Assembly: GCA_016787295.1 (NCBI GenBank)
Contig: JAEUUX010000084.1
Location: forward strand, 1-42,918
From: Chitinophagales bacterium
GTDB lineage: Bacteria; Bacteroidota; Bacteroidia; Chitinophagales; UBA2359
DNA length: 42,918 bases
Direction of reading: 5' to 3'
A program made the position numbers and the translations under genes. Below the pieces are notes generated by a model. That model searched no databases and was not told the origin of the DNA. It worked only from the letters and a program-made list of their open reading frames with translations. Shown here piece by piece: positions 34,649 through 42,570 of this stretch. Every line of letters starts with the position of its first letter. Within the stretch, counting starts at the first letter, position 1.

Positions 34649-34656
34649 CAAAGGTA
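34649..34656 (-). promoter_or_regulatory. -7 promoter box of the DUF3467 gene
   Basis: TACCTTTG on the minus strand, 30 bases before the ATG at 34619. Confidence 0.55.
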
Positions 34657-34710
34657 CTATGTTTTTTTTAGATAACCAAATAGCCATATTTTTTAGATAC
34701 AAAAAATACA

Positions 34711-34750
34711 AAAACCCAAGGTTGTGAGATAACAAACAACATTGGGTTTT
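34711..34750 (-). terminator. Terminator of tmRNA
   Basis: AAAACCCAA (34711-34719) pairs with TTGGGTTTT (34742-34750). The inner GTTGT/ACAAC extends the stem. T-rich sequence follows on the minus strand. It lies directly after the tmRNA 3' end. Confidence 0.75.
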
Positions 34751-34758
34751 GAAAAATA

Positions 34759-35137
34759 GGGTGGAGCTGGGGGGAGTCGAACCCCCGTCCAGATAAATCA
34801 GTAATATGCTTTCTACATGTTTAGTCCTGTATTAATTGTCGGGCATTAGGCAGGAACAGTTCCTAACCAACCTATACCGTATGCTCAATTGGAATTTGCC
34901 GCCGCATCGAGCCGCCTGCTTTGGCTATCTCAGTTGTTTTGATGGAGTTCCTTTTCGCTGTGTGCTAACCGAGAAAAGCGAGCGAGGAACTAATAGCTTC
35001 TAATTCCTAGAATTAGGCAGCCATTCTGTAGGCGTTGTTGCCAATTATTTTTTCGGAAATTCTGATTTACGAGCTAATGACCAAGTCTCGACATGCTTAC
35101 ATACCAATGTCTTTACTGTCAAATCCAGTGCAACCCC
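34759..35137 (-). ncRNA. ssrA: Transfer-messenger RNA (tmRNA)
   Basis: It rescues stalled ribosomes and tags the unfinished protein. The 5' end GGGGTTG (at 35137) pairs with the 3' CAGCTCC (near 34763) to give the tRNA-like acceptor stem. The T-arm 'GGGGGTTCGACTCCCCC' and the 5' 'GGATTTGAC' region are intact. The tag reads GNNAYRMAA, with its stop TAA at 35013-35015 and codons 35016-35042; the resume codon is inferred to be GGC from its match to the 9-residue tags of relatives. The ends are set by the stem and CCA is not fully encoded (ACC only), so CCA would be completed after transcription. Promoter at 35152. Confidence 0.93.
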
Positions 35138-35151
35138 ATTGGTTCAGGCTG

Positions 35152-35159
35152 CAAAGGTA
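35152..35159 (-). promoter_or_regulatory. -7 promoter box of tmRNA
   Basis: TACCTTTG on the minus strand, about 15 bases before the mature 5' end at 35137. Confidence 0.65.
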
Positions 35160-35280
35160 CGGCAATATTTTAGCAATTCCAAAAAAAAGTAAGATTTTTT
35201 TAGGAATTTTTTGTTTTTTTGCACGGAATAAGTTTTATACATCAGATTGTTTTAAAAATATCCGACTCACAAAACACTAT

Positions 35281-35396
35281 TTCGAAGGGCGAAGCGCGTT
35301 AGGGATGCGGAGGGTGGCGTTAGCCAGTGCGGAGAGCAACGCAGCACCAAGCGTAGCGAAGCCCGTAGCAGCCCGCCCGCCAGGGAACGCCCAAAA
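35281..35396 (-). repeat. GC-rich interspersed repeat, copy 3 (inverted)
   Basis: On the minus strand it reads TTGGGCGTTCCCTGGCGGG, GGGCTTCGCTACGCTTGG, CTCCGCACTGGCTAACGCC and CCCTAACGCGCTTCGCC. It is closer to copy 1 than copy 2 is. It fills most of the gap between tmRNA and the aminotransferase; nothing else is seen there. Confidence 0.8.
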
Positions 35397-35436
35397 AATA
35401 AAAAAGATATTGCTATATAACAAGTCCAACAATCAC

Positions 35437-36927
35437 TTAGAACCACTTATGCACCACTGCTGCCCAATCTTGTTGGGGTGTGGTGGCTATTGGTACAAAT
35501 TCGTTGGTGTGGCAATCATAGCGGTATTGCTGTTGCCATGTTTCAAAATTTTCTGCCACACTCCGAACGGCATCTGTGCAATAATCCACCTCTTGGTCGG
35601 TCATGGTGGGGTGAATGGAAAGGCGTATCCAGCCCGGTTTGGCAGATAAGTCGCCATGGTCAATCAAATCGGTGATGTGTTGCGATGTTTCGGGCAGCAC
35701 GTTAAGCAAATAGTGTCCATAGGTGCCTGCACAAGAACAGCCGCCCCGCACCTGCACCCCAAAATAGTCGTTCAACAAACGCACACCCAAATTGTAGTGC
35801 AAACCGTCAATATAAAACGAAAAAACACCCAAACGGTCGGATACATTATCCGCCAATAGGTGTAAACCTTTGATTTGTCGCAAAGCTGGCATGACGCGCT
35901 GCACCAACTCGTGTTCGCGTTGCATGATGTTGTGAATGCCCATTTGCTCTTTGAGCCGAACAGCCAGAGCAGTTTTGATGGTTTGTAGAAAAGGAGGCGT
36001 ACCGCCGTCTTCGCGTGCCTCGATGTCATCAAAATATCGATGTCCGCCCCAAGGATTAGTCCACAAAACAGTGCCACCGCCGGGCTGGTCGGGTGTTTTG
36101 AGGTGGTAGAGTTGGGTGTCAAAAATCAATACACCGGGCGTTCCTGGTCCGCCAAGAAATTTGTGTGGCGAAAAATAGATGGCATCTAATTTCTCTAAAG
36201 GATCTGTGGGATGCATATCTATGGCAACGTATGGCGCTGAACAAGCAAAATCTACAAAACACCAACCGCCAGCGCGGTGCATCATGGCAGCAATTTGATG
36301 ATAAGGTGTTTGTATGCCGGTGATATTGGAACAAGCCGTAACCGCTGCAATTTTGAGCGGACGTTCGGCATATTTTTCTAATAAATAGTGTAAATGTTCG
36401 AGTTGGACATGTCCTTCGGGTGTTGGGTCTATCACCACCACATCGGCAATCGTTTCTAACCATGTTGTTTGGTTAGAGTGGTGTTCCATATGTGTGATAA
36501 ACACAACAGGGCGCTGTTCGGCAGGTACCTGTATTTGGTCATGGAACTGTTCGGGCAGCCGCAAACCCAAAATGCGTTGCCATTTGTTGATAGCAGCGGT
36601 CATGCCTGACCCTACCATAATCAGCGCATCACCCTCTTTGGCATTGACGTGGTGTTTGATGATTTGTCGTGCCTCATGGTAGGCTAAGGTCATTACTGTC
36701 CCGCTACAGTTGGTTTCGGTGTGTGTATTGGCACAGTATTGTCCAAAGGTATGGAGCATTTTTTGTTCTATATCGTTATAGAGTCTGCCGCTCGCTGTCC
36801 AGTCGGCATACACCATTTTTTGCATACCCATACTACAAGGTATTTCAACATCGATGCCAATGATTTGTTGGCGAAAAACAGAAAAGTATTGGGCTAAATT
36901 GGAGGGAGTTTGATATTGGGTAGTCAT
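35437..36927 (-). CDS. Class V aminotransferase / cysteine desulfurase-like protein
   Basis: 496 residues, about 80-100 longer than SufS/CsdA. PLP features are 'MVYADWTASGRLY', 'FITHMEHHSNQTTW', 'VTACSNITGIQTPYHQI', 'CFVDFACSAPYVAIDMH', the lysine in 'AIYFSPHKFLGGPGTPGVLIF', and 'QVRGGCSCAGTYGHYLL', which holds the Cys region of persulfide-forming enzymes. 'PGGGTVLWTNPWGGHRYFDD' and the long tail are typical of the Bacteroidota subgroup of this family. It could release sulfur or selenium from an amino acid, but no Fe-S assembly gene is linked. Starts at the ATG at 36927. Confidence 0.88.
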   Translation of the reverse strand: MTTQYQTPSNLAQYFSVFRQQIIGIDVEIPCSMGMQKMVYADWTASGRLYNDIEQKMLHTFGQYCANTHTETNCSGTVMTLAYHEARQIIKHHVNAKEGDALIMVGSGMTAAINKWQRILGLRLPEQFHDQIQVPAEQRPVVFITHMEHHSNQTTWLETIADVVVIDPTPEGHVQLEHLHYLLEKYAERPLKIAAVTACSNITGIQTPYHQIAAMMHRAGGWCFVDFACSAPYVAIDMHPTDPLEKLDAIYFSPHKFLGGPGTPGVLIFDTQLYHLKTPDQPGGGTVLWTNPWGGHRYFDDIEAREDGGTPPFLQTIKTALAVRLKEQMGIHNIMQREHELVQRVMPALRQIKGLHLLADNVSDRLGVFSFYIDGLHYNLGVRLLNDYFGVQVRGGCSCAGTYGHYLLNVLPETSQHITDLIDHGDLSAKPGWIRLSIHPTMTDQEVDYCTDAVRSVAENFETWQQQYRYDCHTNEFVPIATTPQQDWAAVVHKWF

Positions 36928-36980
36928 GTTTATATAAATTAGATGGTGATGGTAATATGTTTTGGGATGAGTACTTTGGA

Positions 36981-37598
36981 TTATTTTCCAATCAAAATGT
37001 TATATTCTACAGGAATGGCGACACCTTGGAAATGATTCGTCAAACCATATAACAGCAAAAAAGCTGCCAAAAATCCTATCCACAAAATAAGTTTAGCTTG
37101 TGCAATAGGTGTTAATCCCAAAATGTTTTGGTGCATTTTTCGGCTATGGATAGCAGCAAGATGAGCAAAAAAAGCAAGAATAGCGAAGGCATAATAAGGA
37201 ACAAAAAACAGATTAAATGGAAAGGTGTTGAGTCCTGCTACGCCAAAATAAAAGTTGGTATCGAGATGCAAAACCAAACGTCCCACCAAAACGGCGCTCA
37301 AATGTATGCTCAAAAAAAACGCCAAATATAAACCCGACCGCAGTTGCAGTCGTTCAAAAAAAGTTTGGGCTTTTTTTCTTTGGCGCACAAAAAGCCAACA
37401 GCCTGAAACAATTTGCACACAAACTGCTCCTACAATAAGCACTTCTACAAGAATATGACGGTAAGAATGTCGCAATAAGTGCATCAGTTCAATGTGTTTT
37501 TCGGCACCCCAAATACTCCAAAAATGGTTGAACAAATGCAAAGCAATAAAAACACTAAGTAGTAGTCCCGAAAAATAATGCAGTTTTTGGAGTTTCAT
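36981..37598 (-). CDS. Five-helix membrane protein, possible b-type cytochrome
   Basis: 205 residues with five predicted helices: 'LLLSVFIALHLFNHFW', 'ILVEVLIVGAVCVQIVSGCWL', 'LYLAFFLSIHLSAVL', 'FFVPYYAFAILAFFAHLAAIH' and 'ILWIGFLAAFLLLYGLT'. Histidines lie inside or at the ends of four helices (His7, His21, His25, a His in 'FFLSIHLSAV', and His in 'FAHLAAIHSRKMH'), a pattern seen when heme b is held between helices, as in succinate dehydrogenase membrane subunits. I do not recognise the exact family. It is encoded 53 bases upstream of the aminotransferase on the same strand and faces the di-heme peroxidase across a spacer with a perfect palindrome. Confidence 0.6.
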   Translation of the reverse strand: MKLQKLHYFSGLLLSVFIALHLFNHFWSIWGAEKHIELMHLLRHSYRHILVEVLIVGAVCVQIVSGCWLFVRQRKKAQTFFERLQLRSGLYLAFFLSIHLSAVLVGRLVLHLDTNFYFGVAGLNTFPFNLFFVPYYAFAILAFFAHLAAIHSRKMHQNILGLTPIAQAKLILWIGFLAAFLLLYGLTNHFQGVAIPVEYNILIGK

Positions 37599-37825
37599 AT
37601 TGCTTAAGTTTGAGGGAAATATTTTTGATAAAAAGATTGGAAACCCATAATAAGTTTTTGAGTGTGGGGCGTGACAGTTTGAGCTAAAAAATCCCTAACT
37701 TCTTTATGCTGTGTCACCAGCGATTTACTTGCCAAAATTATGGCAGCAAAGTTAAATAAAAAGTGGTAAGGATTCTACAATTGAAAAATAAAGTCGTTCA
37801 AGTAGACAAAAAAAGTGTATTTGGC

Positions 37826-37845
37826 ACAAAATTAGCTAATTTTGT
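37826..37845 (+). promoter_or_regulatory. Perfect 20-bp palindrome overlapping the -7 box of the di-heme peroxidase
   Basis: ACAAAATTAGCTAATTTTGT is exactly self-complementary. Its right half contains TAATTTTG (37837-37844), a TAnnTTTG match, and the mirror image gives the same box on the other strand. It is 42 bases before the peroxidase ATG (37887). A dimeric regulator could cover the promoter here, or the site could be a bidirectional promoter; the hairpin reading is less likely because no U-tract follows. The rest of 37599-37825 shows nothing clear. Confidence 0.5.
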
Positions 37846-37886
37846 AGTATGATTTAGTGTTAACCTCCTTCTAATGATTATTAACC

Positions 37887-38972
37887 ATGAAACGATATTA
37901 TTGGTTATGTTTTCTGTTTTTATTTGCATTTTGGGGATTACAATGCCACCCACAACACGAATTGTTCGCCTATTATAGTGCCACAAAAGCCACTGCCAGC
38001 ACTACTATTGATAGCACTAAAGCCCAATTAGGTCGCTACCTTTTCTACGATACTCGCCTATCTGCCAACAATACCAAATCGTGCGCCACCTGCCATGCAC
38101 CTGAATTGGCGTTTAGCGACGGCTATAGACGTTCGACAGGTATTTATGGTGACAATACGCAACACAACGCTCCTTCTTTGCTGAATCTCAACACGTATAC
38201 CGCCATGAATTGGGCAACGCCACACCTCCAGACCATTGCCCAACAAGTTGTGCGTCCTTTGTTGGATACCATTCCGTTGGAAATGGGAGCACACGGCAAC
38301 GAACAACGAATCTACGCTCGTTTGACAACCGATTCGGTCTATGCTACCTTGTTTCCCAAAGCCTATCCCAATACTACTCAAGCGATTCATTTTGACCACA
38401 TTGTCGAATCGATATCTCAATTTGTGGCTACCCTACAAAGTCGTAATAGCTTGATAGACCAATACAATTTGTCGCCAAACCATTTGCTTCCACCCGAAGT
38501 TGCCGCTGGTAAAGCATTGTTTGAAGGCAAAGCAGGTTGTGCAACTTGTCATAGTGGCAAAGATTTCAACACACCCGAGCAAGGCAGTCGTTATGCCAAT
38601 CTTGGTTTATATAATTGCAACGATGGGTATCCAAAAGAAGACTATGGCATAGCCGAACGCACCCAAAAAATGGAAGATAATGGCAAATACCGCATTCCGT
38701 CGTTGCGAAATGTGGCAATAACAGCGCCTTATTTTCACGACGGTAGTGCTGCCACGCTCAAAGAAGTATTACAAATTTATGAAAATGGCGGACGAAAAGT
38801 GGAGAGTGGCACTTGTATCGGTGATGGTCGCAACAACCCGAATAGAGATAAACGTTTGCCGGTGGTCAAATTTAGCGTGGAAGAAAAACAGCAATTATTG
38901 GCATTTCTCTATGCCCTGACCGACACTTCATATCTCCGCAACAAGGCTTTTATGAATCCTTTTTTGTGGTAA
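37887..38972 (+). CDS. Di-heme cytochrome c peroxidase (CcpA/MauG family), putative lipoprotein
   Basis: 361 residues. The N-terminal signal 'RYYWLCFLFLFAFWGLQC' ends in a Cys (residue 20) that could be lipidated, giving a periplasmic, membrane-anchored enzyme. Two heme c sites are present, 'CATCH' (66-70) and 'CATCH' (218-222), each followed by the family context ('APELAFSDG' and 'SGKDFNTPEQ'). 'YRIPSLRNVAITAPYFHDGSAATLKEVLQIY' provides the distal Met/His region typical of the C-terminal heme domain. It reduces hydrogen peroxide with electrons from a cytochrome, or oxidises a protein partner in MauG-like cases. The Fe-S- or heme-linked proteins upstream may be its partners. Confidence 0.93.
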   Translation: MKRYYWLCFLFLFAFWGLQCHPQHELFAYYSATKATASTTIDSTKAQLGRYLFYDTRLSANNTKSCATCHAPELAFSDGYRRSTGIYGDNTQHNAPSLLNLNTYTAMNWATPHLQTIAQQVVRPLLDTIPLEMGAHGNEQRIYARLTTDSVYATLFPKAYPNTTQAIHFDHIVESISQFVATLQSRNSLIDQYNLSPNHLLPPEVAAGKALFEGKAGCATCHSGKDFNTPEQGSRYANLGLYNCNDGYPKEDYGIAERTQKMEDNGKYRIPSLRNVAITAPYFHDGSAATLKEVLQIYENGGRKVESGTCIGDGRNNPNRDKRLPVVKFSVEEKQQLLAFLYALTDTSYLRNKAFMNPFLW

Positions 38973-38980
38973 GTCGCTGC

Positions 38981-39868
38981 TTATGCTCCCAATGTGCCAC
39001 GCTCAAAAGCATCGATATAGCTTTTTTCGCTACAGTTGGTAATGTTTGCTTTTTGGGCAGTTGCATATTGTTTAAGTTCGTGATAGCCGCCGAATGCTAA
39101 ATAGATTTTTCGAAAAAAATCGTGTATATAATAGGTAGCTCCGCTCAATTGATACATCACACCTGTTTGTTGTCGAGCATCATAAAAATGTTCATGATTG
39201 ATGGTCATGGTATTGTTTTGCGGGTCTATGCGAACTTCTTCGTGCCAAGAGTGGTCGGCTCCGACGATGCTAATTTTTTTATAGCCCAAATTTATTGCCA
39301 ACAAAATAGATGGTAACAAAACATTGTGGGGGCGAACAGAACCGATATTGTTTCGATATGCCCAAAAGCGCAACGAGCTGTATCCTTCAACGGGCGTAAG
39401 GTTCATAAAACGTAACTGTACGTGAGGGTGTTGTGCAAACAAATCTTTGACGACAGGCGAATTTTTACCCATAGCATTCATCACCACCGTCATTTTCCAA
39501 TGCGTTCGTTCGGCGATGTTTTGAAAAATCTTTTGGCGCAAATCTTGGTGAAAAGTGGTGGTTTCGGGTAAATAAAATTCGGGTGCTACCAACAAATAAT
39601 AAGCAGGTTGTAGGCTTTCGTAGTGTGGCGATAGTACCATGCCGTTCACTGCAAAATTGGTGGTTTGGGATAGATAAGGCAGGTGTTTGTCCAAAGTTTG
39701 TCGCAAAGAAGGGCCATTACCCAAAATAACTGCCTCGCTTTGGTCTGTATTGGGCGTAATGGCAGGCACTATTTTGCTCATGAGTAGTATGCGAAAAATA
39801 GAAATACAACTTGCCACACCCGCCTGAACGCTGTTGCGAAGCCACAATAAAAAGGAAATATAGAACAT
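38981..39868 (-). CDS. GNGPSL-motif protein, DUF115/MAF_flag10-like
   Basis: 295 residues from the ATG at 39868; a later ATG at 39781 (MSKIVPAITP) would remove a hydrophobic N-terminus. Motifs are 'AVILGNGPSLRQTL', 'NFAVNGMVLS', 'YYLLVAPEFYL' and 'YKKISIVGADHSWHEEVRID', the pattern of the DUF115 family whose members act on nucleotide-sugar or glycan substrates (including flagellin and capsule genes of other phyla). In Bacteroidota they often stand near surface-glycan genes. Here it lies between the peroxidase and a PAP2 phosphatase on the minus strand. Function unknown. Confidence 0.65.
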   Translation of the reverse strand: MFYISFLLWLRNSVQAGVASCISIFRILLMSKIVPAITPNTDQSEAVILGNGPSLRQTLDKHLPYLSQTTNFAVNGMVLSPHYESLQPAYYLLVAPEFYLPETTTFHQDLRQKIFQNIAERTHWKMTVVMNAMGKNSPVVKDLFAQHPHVQLRFMNLTPVEGYSSLRFWAYRNNIGSVRPHNVLLPSILLAINLGYKKISIVGADHSWHEEVRIDPQNNTMTINHEHFYDARQQTGVMYQLSGATYYIHDFFRKIYLAFGGYHELKQYATAQKANITNCSEKSYIDAFERGTLGA

Positions 39869-39907
39869 AATTGTTGGATACAAAAAGAAAAAGAGAATAA
39901 TGTTGGT

Positions 39908-40516
39908 CTATCGAGCCGAGTTGCGATGTTGTAGAAAACGCACCAATGCTATTGCCAAAAATGCCGATGTTATGACATCAGACAACCAATGTTCGGTAAA
40001 ACTCATGCCGATGCCGATATAGATAGGGTATAACACCGCTGTCCAGCGTTGGTAAGGACGGTCTAAATGGGGCAGCCACGCAAGACACATAGCAGCCGCA
40101 GTAATGGTGTGTCCCGACGGATAACCTTCGGTCAGGCTTGTCCAAATGCTATCTCCTGTCAAGTACCCGAAACGAAAATCGCCACTAAAATCGGCTACCG
40201 AAAGGTCTTGAAAAGGATAGCGATACACCCGATTCGTTATGCCTTTGAGAATGGTAGACAACAAAAGGGCTGCCCCAAAAGCAGTTAAGCTATGTTGCCA
40301 AAATCCTCGCCAAATCTGGTATCTGTGTCGCAAAAAATACGCCAAAACGCAAAAGAATAACGGTAGAAAAATTCCTATTGGCACAGAAGGTAGAAAAAAA
40401 GTGGTCAGAAAAGGATAGGTTTCGCTAAGTTTTGCCCAAAACCAATCTGTTCCCGACATAATAAGCAGGGGAGTAGTGGCAAAGGCAAGGGCAATTAAGG
40501 CAAAATTTGTTTTCAT
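39908..40516 (-). CDS. PAP2-family membrane phosphatase
   Basis: 202 residues from the ATG at 40516 (MKTNFALIAL); an ATG at 40537 adds seven residues. Five to six membrane helices and the PAP2 active site are present: 'KGITNRVYRYP' (Lys, Arg, Pro), 'EGYPSGHTITAA' (SGH) and 'GMSFTEHWLSDVITS' (S-x-x-x-H-x-x-x-D, catalytic His). Such enzymes remove phosphate from lipids: phosphatidic acid, undecaprenyl pyrophosphate or lipid A. Undecaprenyl pyrophosphate recycling would suit a cell with an active polysaccharide locus, but that is inference. Promoter at 40678-40685. Confidence 0.88.
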   Translation of the reverse strand: MKTNFALIALAFATTPLLIMSGTDWFWAKLSETYPFLTTFFLPSVPIGIFLPLFFCVLAYFLRHRYQIWRGFWQHSLTAFGAALLLSTILKGITNRVYRYPFQDLSVADFSGDFRFGYLTGDSIWTSLTEGYPSGHTITAAAMCLAWLPHLDRPYQRWTAVLYPIYIGIGMSFTEHWLSDVITSAFLAIALVRFLQHRNSAR

Positions 40517-40677
40517 TTTTACAATTACGCGAATCACATTTGCAGTTGCTTGAGTGACATTTGCAAGCCTGCAAACGTTAGATGTCTATTGGTTTATTTG
40601 CGAAATCGCTATTGTGCTTTTGTTGTTGTTTACGATGCCATTAAATAATGTCGTTATCATACTTGCAAAAAATGCTG

Positions 40678-40685
40678 CAAAAGTA
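40678..40685 (-). promoter_or_regulatory. -7 promoter box of the PAP2 gene
   Basis: TACTTTTG on the minus strand, with TTG about 23 bases upstream (start to start). It leaves an untranslated leader of about 155 bases. Divergent from the promoter at 40719. Confidence 0.5.
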
Positions 40686-40718
40686 CGCCTTTGTACTACA
40701 AAAACCAACATTTTTTAA

Positions 40719-40726
40719 TAACTTTG
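40719..40726 (+). promoter_or_regulatory. -7 promoter box of the DUF4129 gene
   Basis: TAACTTTG on the plus strand, 57 bases before the ATG at 40784. TTG at 40691-40693 lies a little further away than usual. Confidence 0.5.
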
Positions 40727-40783
40727 CGGCGGAATAGCATACACCACAAAAAATAACCATAAATTCTCTCCTTTTCCTGCACC

Positions 40784-41491
40784 ATGAAAATATACCTTTG
40801 TTATTTGATTATTGGGTTAGCGTTGTTGCTGGGTGTGCAGCCGATACGAGCGGCAGACACCTTATCGGTGCGGTATTTCGACCAAAAGCAATTGGAGGAA
40901 CTACAACAAGACCGTGCCTATTACTACGACCGTCCGCCACCTAACCCATCTTTGTGGGAGAAAATAATGACATGGCTCGACAATTGGCTCAACCGCAATT
41001 TGGGACGCGACAATGTAAATACTTTGAACGATATTTGGCGAAAATATTTGCGCTATATCTTGGTACTATTTATTGTGGGCATAGCGTTGCAACGAGTGCT
41101 TAAAACCCAAATACTTGGCGTTTTCTTCAAAACACCTCCCAAAGTGGTACATAAAGTAGACAATGCTTCTATCGAAAATATTGCACAAATCAACTTTGAA
41201 CAGTTAATACAGCAAGCCTTAGCACAAAAAGATTATCGTTTGGCAGTGCGATGGTATTATTTGCAGATGTTGCAAGAACTAAGTCGCCGCAATTACATAG
41301 ATTGGCAACCCAACAAAACCAACGAAGACTATCAAAGCGAACTACAAAAATCACCTTATTACCAAGATTTTCAGCAACTCCGATGGCTGTTCGATCATGT
41401 TTGGTATGGCGAATTTCCGATAAATACCGAACGTTTTAATGAGGTAGAACAGCAATTTAGGCAACTAAACAAACAATTGCGGAATGCTTAA
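40784..41491 (+). CDS. DUF4129 domain protein
   Basis: 235 residues. Signal peptide or first helix 'YLCYLIIGLALLLGVQPIRA', a second helix near residues 86-104 ('YILVLFIVGIALQRVL'), and a C-terminal cytoplasmic DUF4129 domain ('LAQKDYRLAVRWYYLQMLQELSRRNYIDWQPNKTNEDY' and 'WLFDHVWYGEFPINTERFNEVEQQFRQL'). In Bacteroidota this family usually lies in an operon with MoxR-type ATPases, DUF58/BatA proteins and stage II sporulation M-like proteins. None is present here, so this copy is isolated. Function unknown. Confidence 0.88.
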   Translation: MKIYLCYLIIGLALLLGVQPIRAADTLSVRYFDQKQLEELQQDRAYYYDRPPPNPSLWEKIMTWLDNWLNRNLGRDNVNTLNDIWRKYLRYILVLFIVGIALQRVLKTQILGVFFKTPPKVVHKVDNASIENIAQINFEQLIQQALAQKDYRLAVRWYYLQMLQELSRRNYIDWQPNKTNEDYQSELQKSPYYQDFQQLRWLFDHVWYGEFPINTERFNEVEQQFRQLNKQLRNA

Positions 41492-41610
41492 GGGGTTTAT
41501 TACTTAATGTTGTATTACCTTTTTATTTTGTAAAACAAGTTAATTGTAGACTGTCAACAACTCACAAGGCTATTCTGTTCATTAATATAACATATCTAAA
41601 CTTTTTTTTC

Positions 41611-42444
41611 ATGCAAAAAAATTATCAACATAACAACATCTCCGACCAGCTAAAAACTTTTACGCGCGTTTGGGGCAATCCGACCGACAATAAAGCGGTT
41701 ATTTGTTTGGTGCATGGCTTGGGCGAACACATCGGGCGCTACGAACATTTTGCCAAGTTTTTTACCGACAACAACATTGCTGTTATCGCCTCCGATTTGC
41801 GCGGACATGGACAGTCCGAAGGTACGCGCGGTGATGCCAAATCTTACAACATCTTGTTAGAGCAAGTTGATGATTTGTTGCAACAAGCAGACAAGTATTT
41901 TCCCAATTTGCCGAAATTTATTTATGGACACAGTATGGGTGGCAATATTGCTTTGGCTCATGCGCTTAGTCGTCAAATCAAAGTTAATGGCATTATTCTT
42001 AGCGCGCCTTTCTTGGAGCCGGGAACTCCTATTCCAGCAGTCAAATTCATGGCAGGCAAGTTAATTGGTAGTATTTGGGGAGCATTCCGTTTGCCCAACG
42101 GTTTGGCATTAGATAAATTGTCGCGCTCGCCCGAAGTAGCCGCCAAATATAGCAGTGACCCTTTGGTGCATGACCAAATTTCGGCGCGATGGTTTTTCCC
42201 TGCCTATCAGATAGGCAAAGATGCTTTGAGCAACATCAAAACGCAACTCCAATCGCCAATGCTCATCATGCACGGCTCGGCAGATGGTCTTACAAGTTTT
42301 GAAGCCAGCAAAAAGTTAGCCGCCCAAAATCCTGCTATGGTTACTTTTAAAGAATGGACAGGTTTTTATCACGAATTACATAACGAACCCGAACAGCGCG
42401 AAGTTTTTCAATATACTTTGGCTTGGATACATGCCAAAATGTAG
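41611..42444 (+). CDS. Alpha/beta hydrolase, monoacylglycerol-lipase-like
   Basis: 277 residues. Serine hydrolase fold of the MGL/lysophospholipase group: 'VICLVHGLGEHIGRYEHFA' (oxyanion region), 'VIASDLRGHGQSEGTRGDA', the nucleophile elbow 'YGHSMGGNIALA' (Ser108), Asp225 in 'MHGSADGLTS' and His254 in 'FYHELHNEPE'. The triad is complete. No signal peptide, so it probably acts on lipids at the inner side of the membrane or in the cytoplasm. It is separated from the DUF4129 gene by 119 bases and followed by a terminator. Confidence 0.93.
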   Translation: MQKNYQHNNISDQLKTFTRVWGNPTDNKAVICLVHGLGEHIGRYEHFAKFFTDNNIAVIASDLRGHGQSEGTRGDAKSYNILLEQVDDLLQQADKYFPNLPKFIYGHSMGGNIALAHALSRQIKVNGIILSAPFLEPGTPIPAVKFMAGKLIGSIWGAFRLPNGLALDKLSRSPEVAAKYSSDPLVHDQISARWFFPAYQIGKDALSNIKTQLQSPMLIMHGSADGLTSFEASKKLAAQNPAMVTFKEWTGFYHELHNEPEQREVFQYTLAWIHAKM

Positions 42445-42457
42445 GTTTAAAACACAC

Positions 42458-42570
42458 CAAAAAATGCGGCTATCTCCACCAAGAGACAGCCGCATTGATG
42501 TATACTAAATTGAATACAGTCTTCGGATTTTGTAAAATGTTGTCAGTCGAATAATTGCGGTCACAAAAAA
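42458..42570 (-). ncRNA. Possible diverged relative of the array small RNAs
   Basis: On the minus strand, GTGACCGCAATTATTCGACTG (near 42566-42546) aligns with the 5' hairpin region of the array units (TGACCGCAGTGATGCGGACT), with a later ATTTTACAAAAT hairpin and then the terminator at 42463-42496. The order of elements is therefore the same as in the array at 21.6-22.4 kb. No TAnnTTTG box is found upstream, so it may be silent. The match is short and was made by eye. Confidence 0.35.
42463..42499. terminator. Terminator after the lipase gene, also the 3' hairpin of a distant array-type RNA
   Basis: AATGCGGCT (42463-42471) pairs with AGCCGCATT (42488-42496). TCTC/GAGA extends it inside after one mismatch. 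On the minus strand it is followed by TTTTTTGG, a good U-tract; on the plus strand the tail is weak. Confidence 0.75.

Noticed and set aside
34759-35137. Long tag beginning ISEKII before GNNAYRMAA
   Set aside because: The frame is open upstream, but family tags are 9-10 residues and GNNAYRMAA aligns exactly with that length.
35035-35649. Plus-strand open frame of 204 codons over tmRNA and the aminotransferase end
   Set aside because: It runs through the tmRNA, the GC-rich repeat and the antisense of a real gene, with no protein-like pattern.
40538-40677. Operator from the repeated ACATTTGCA segments
   Set aside because: Only two imperfect copies with irregular spacing; too weak to claim.
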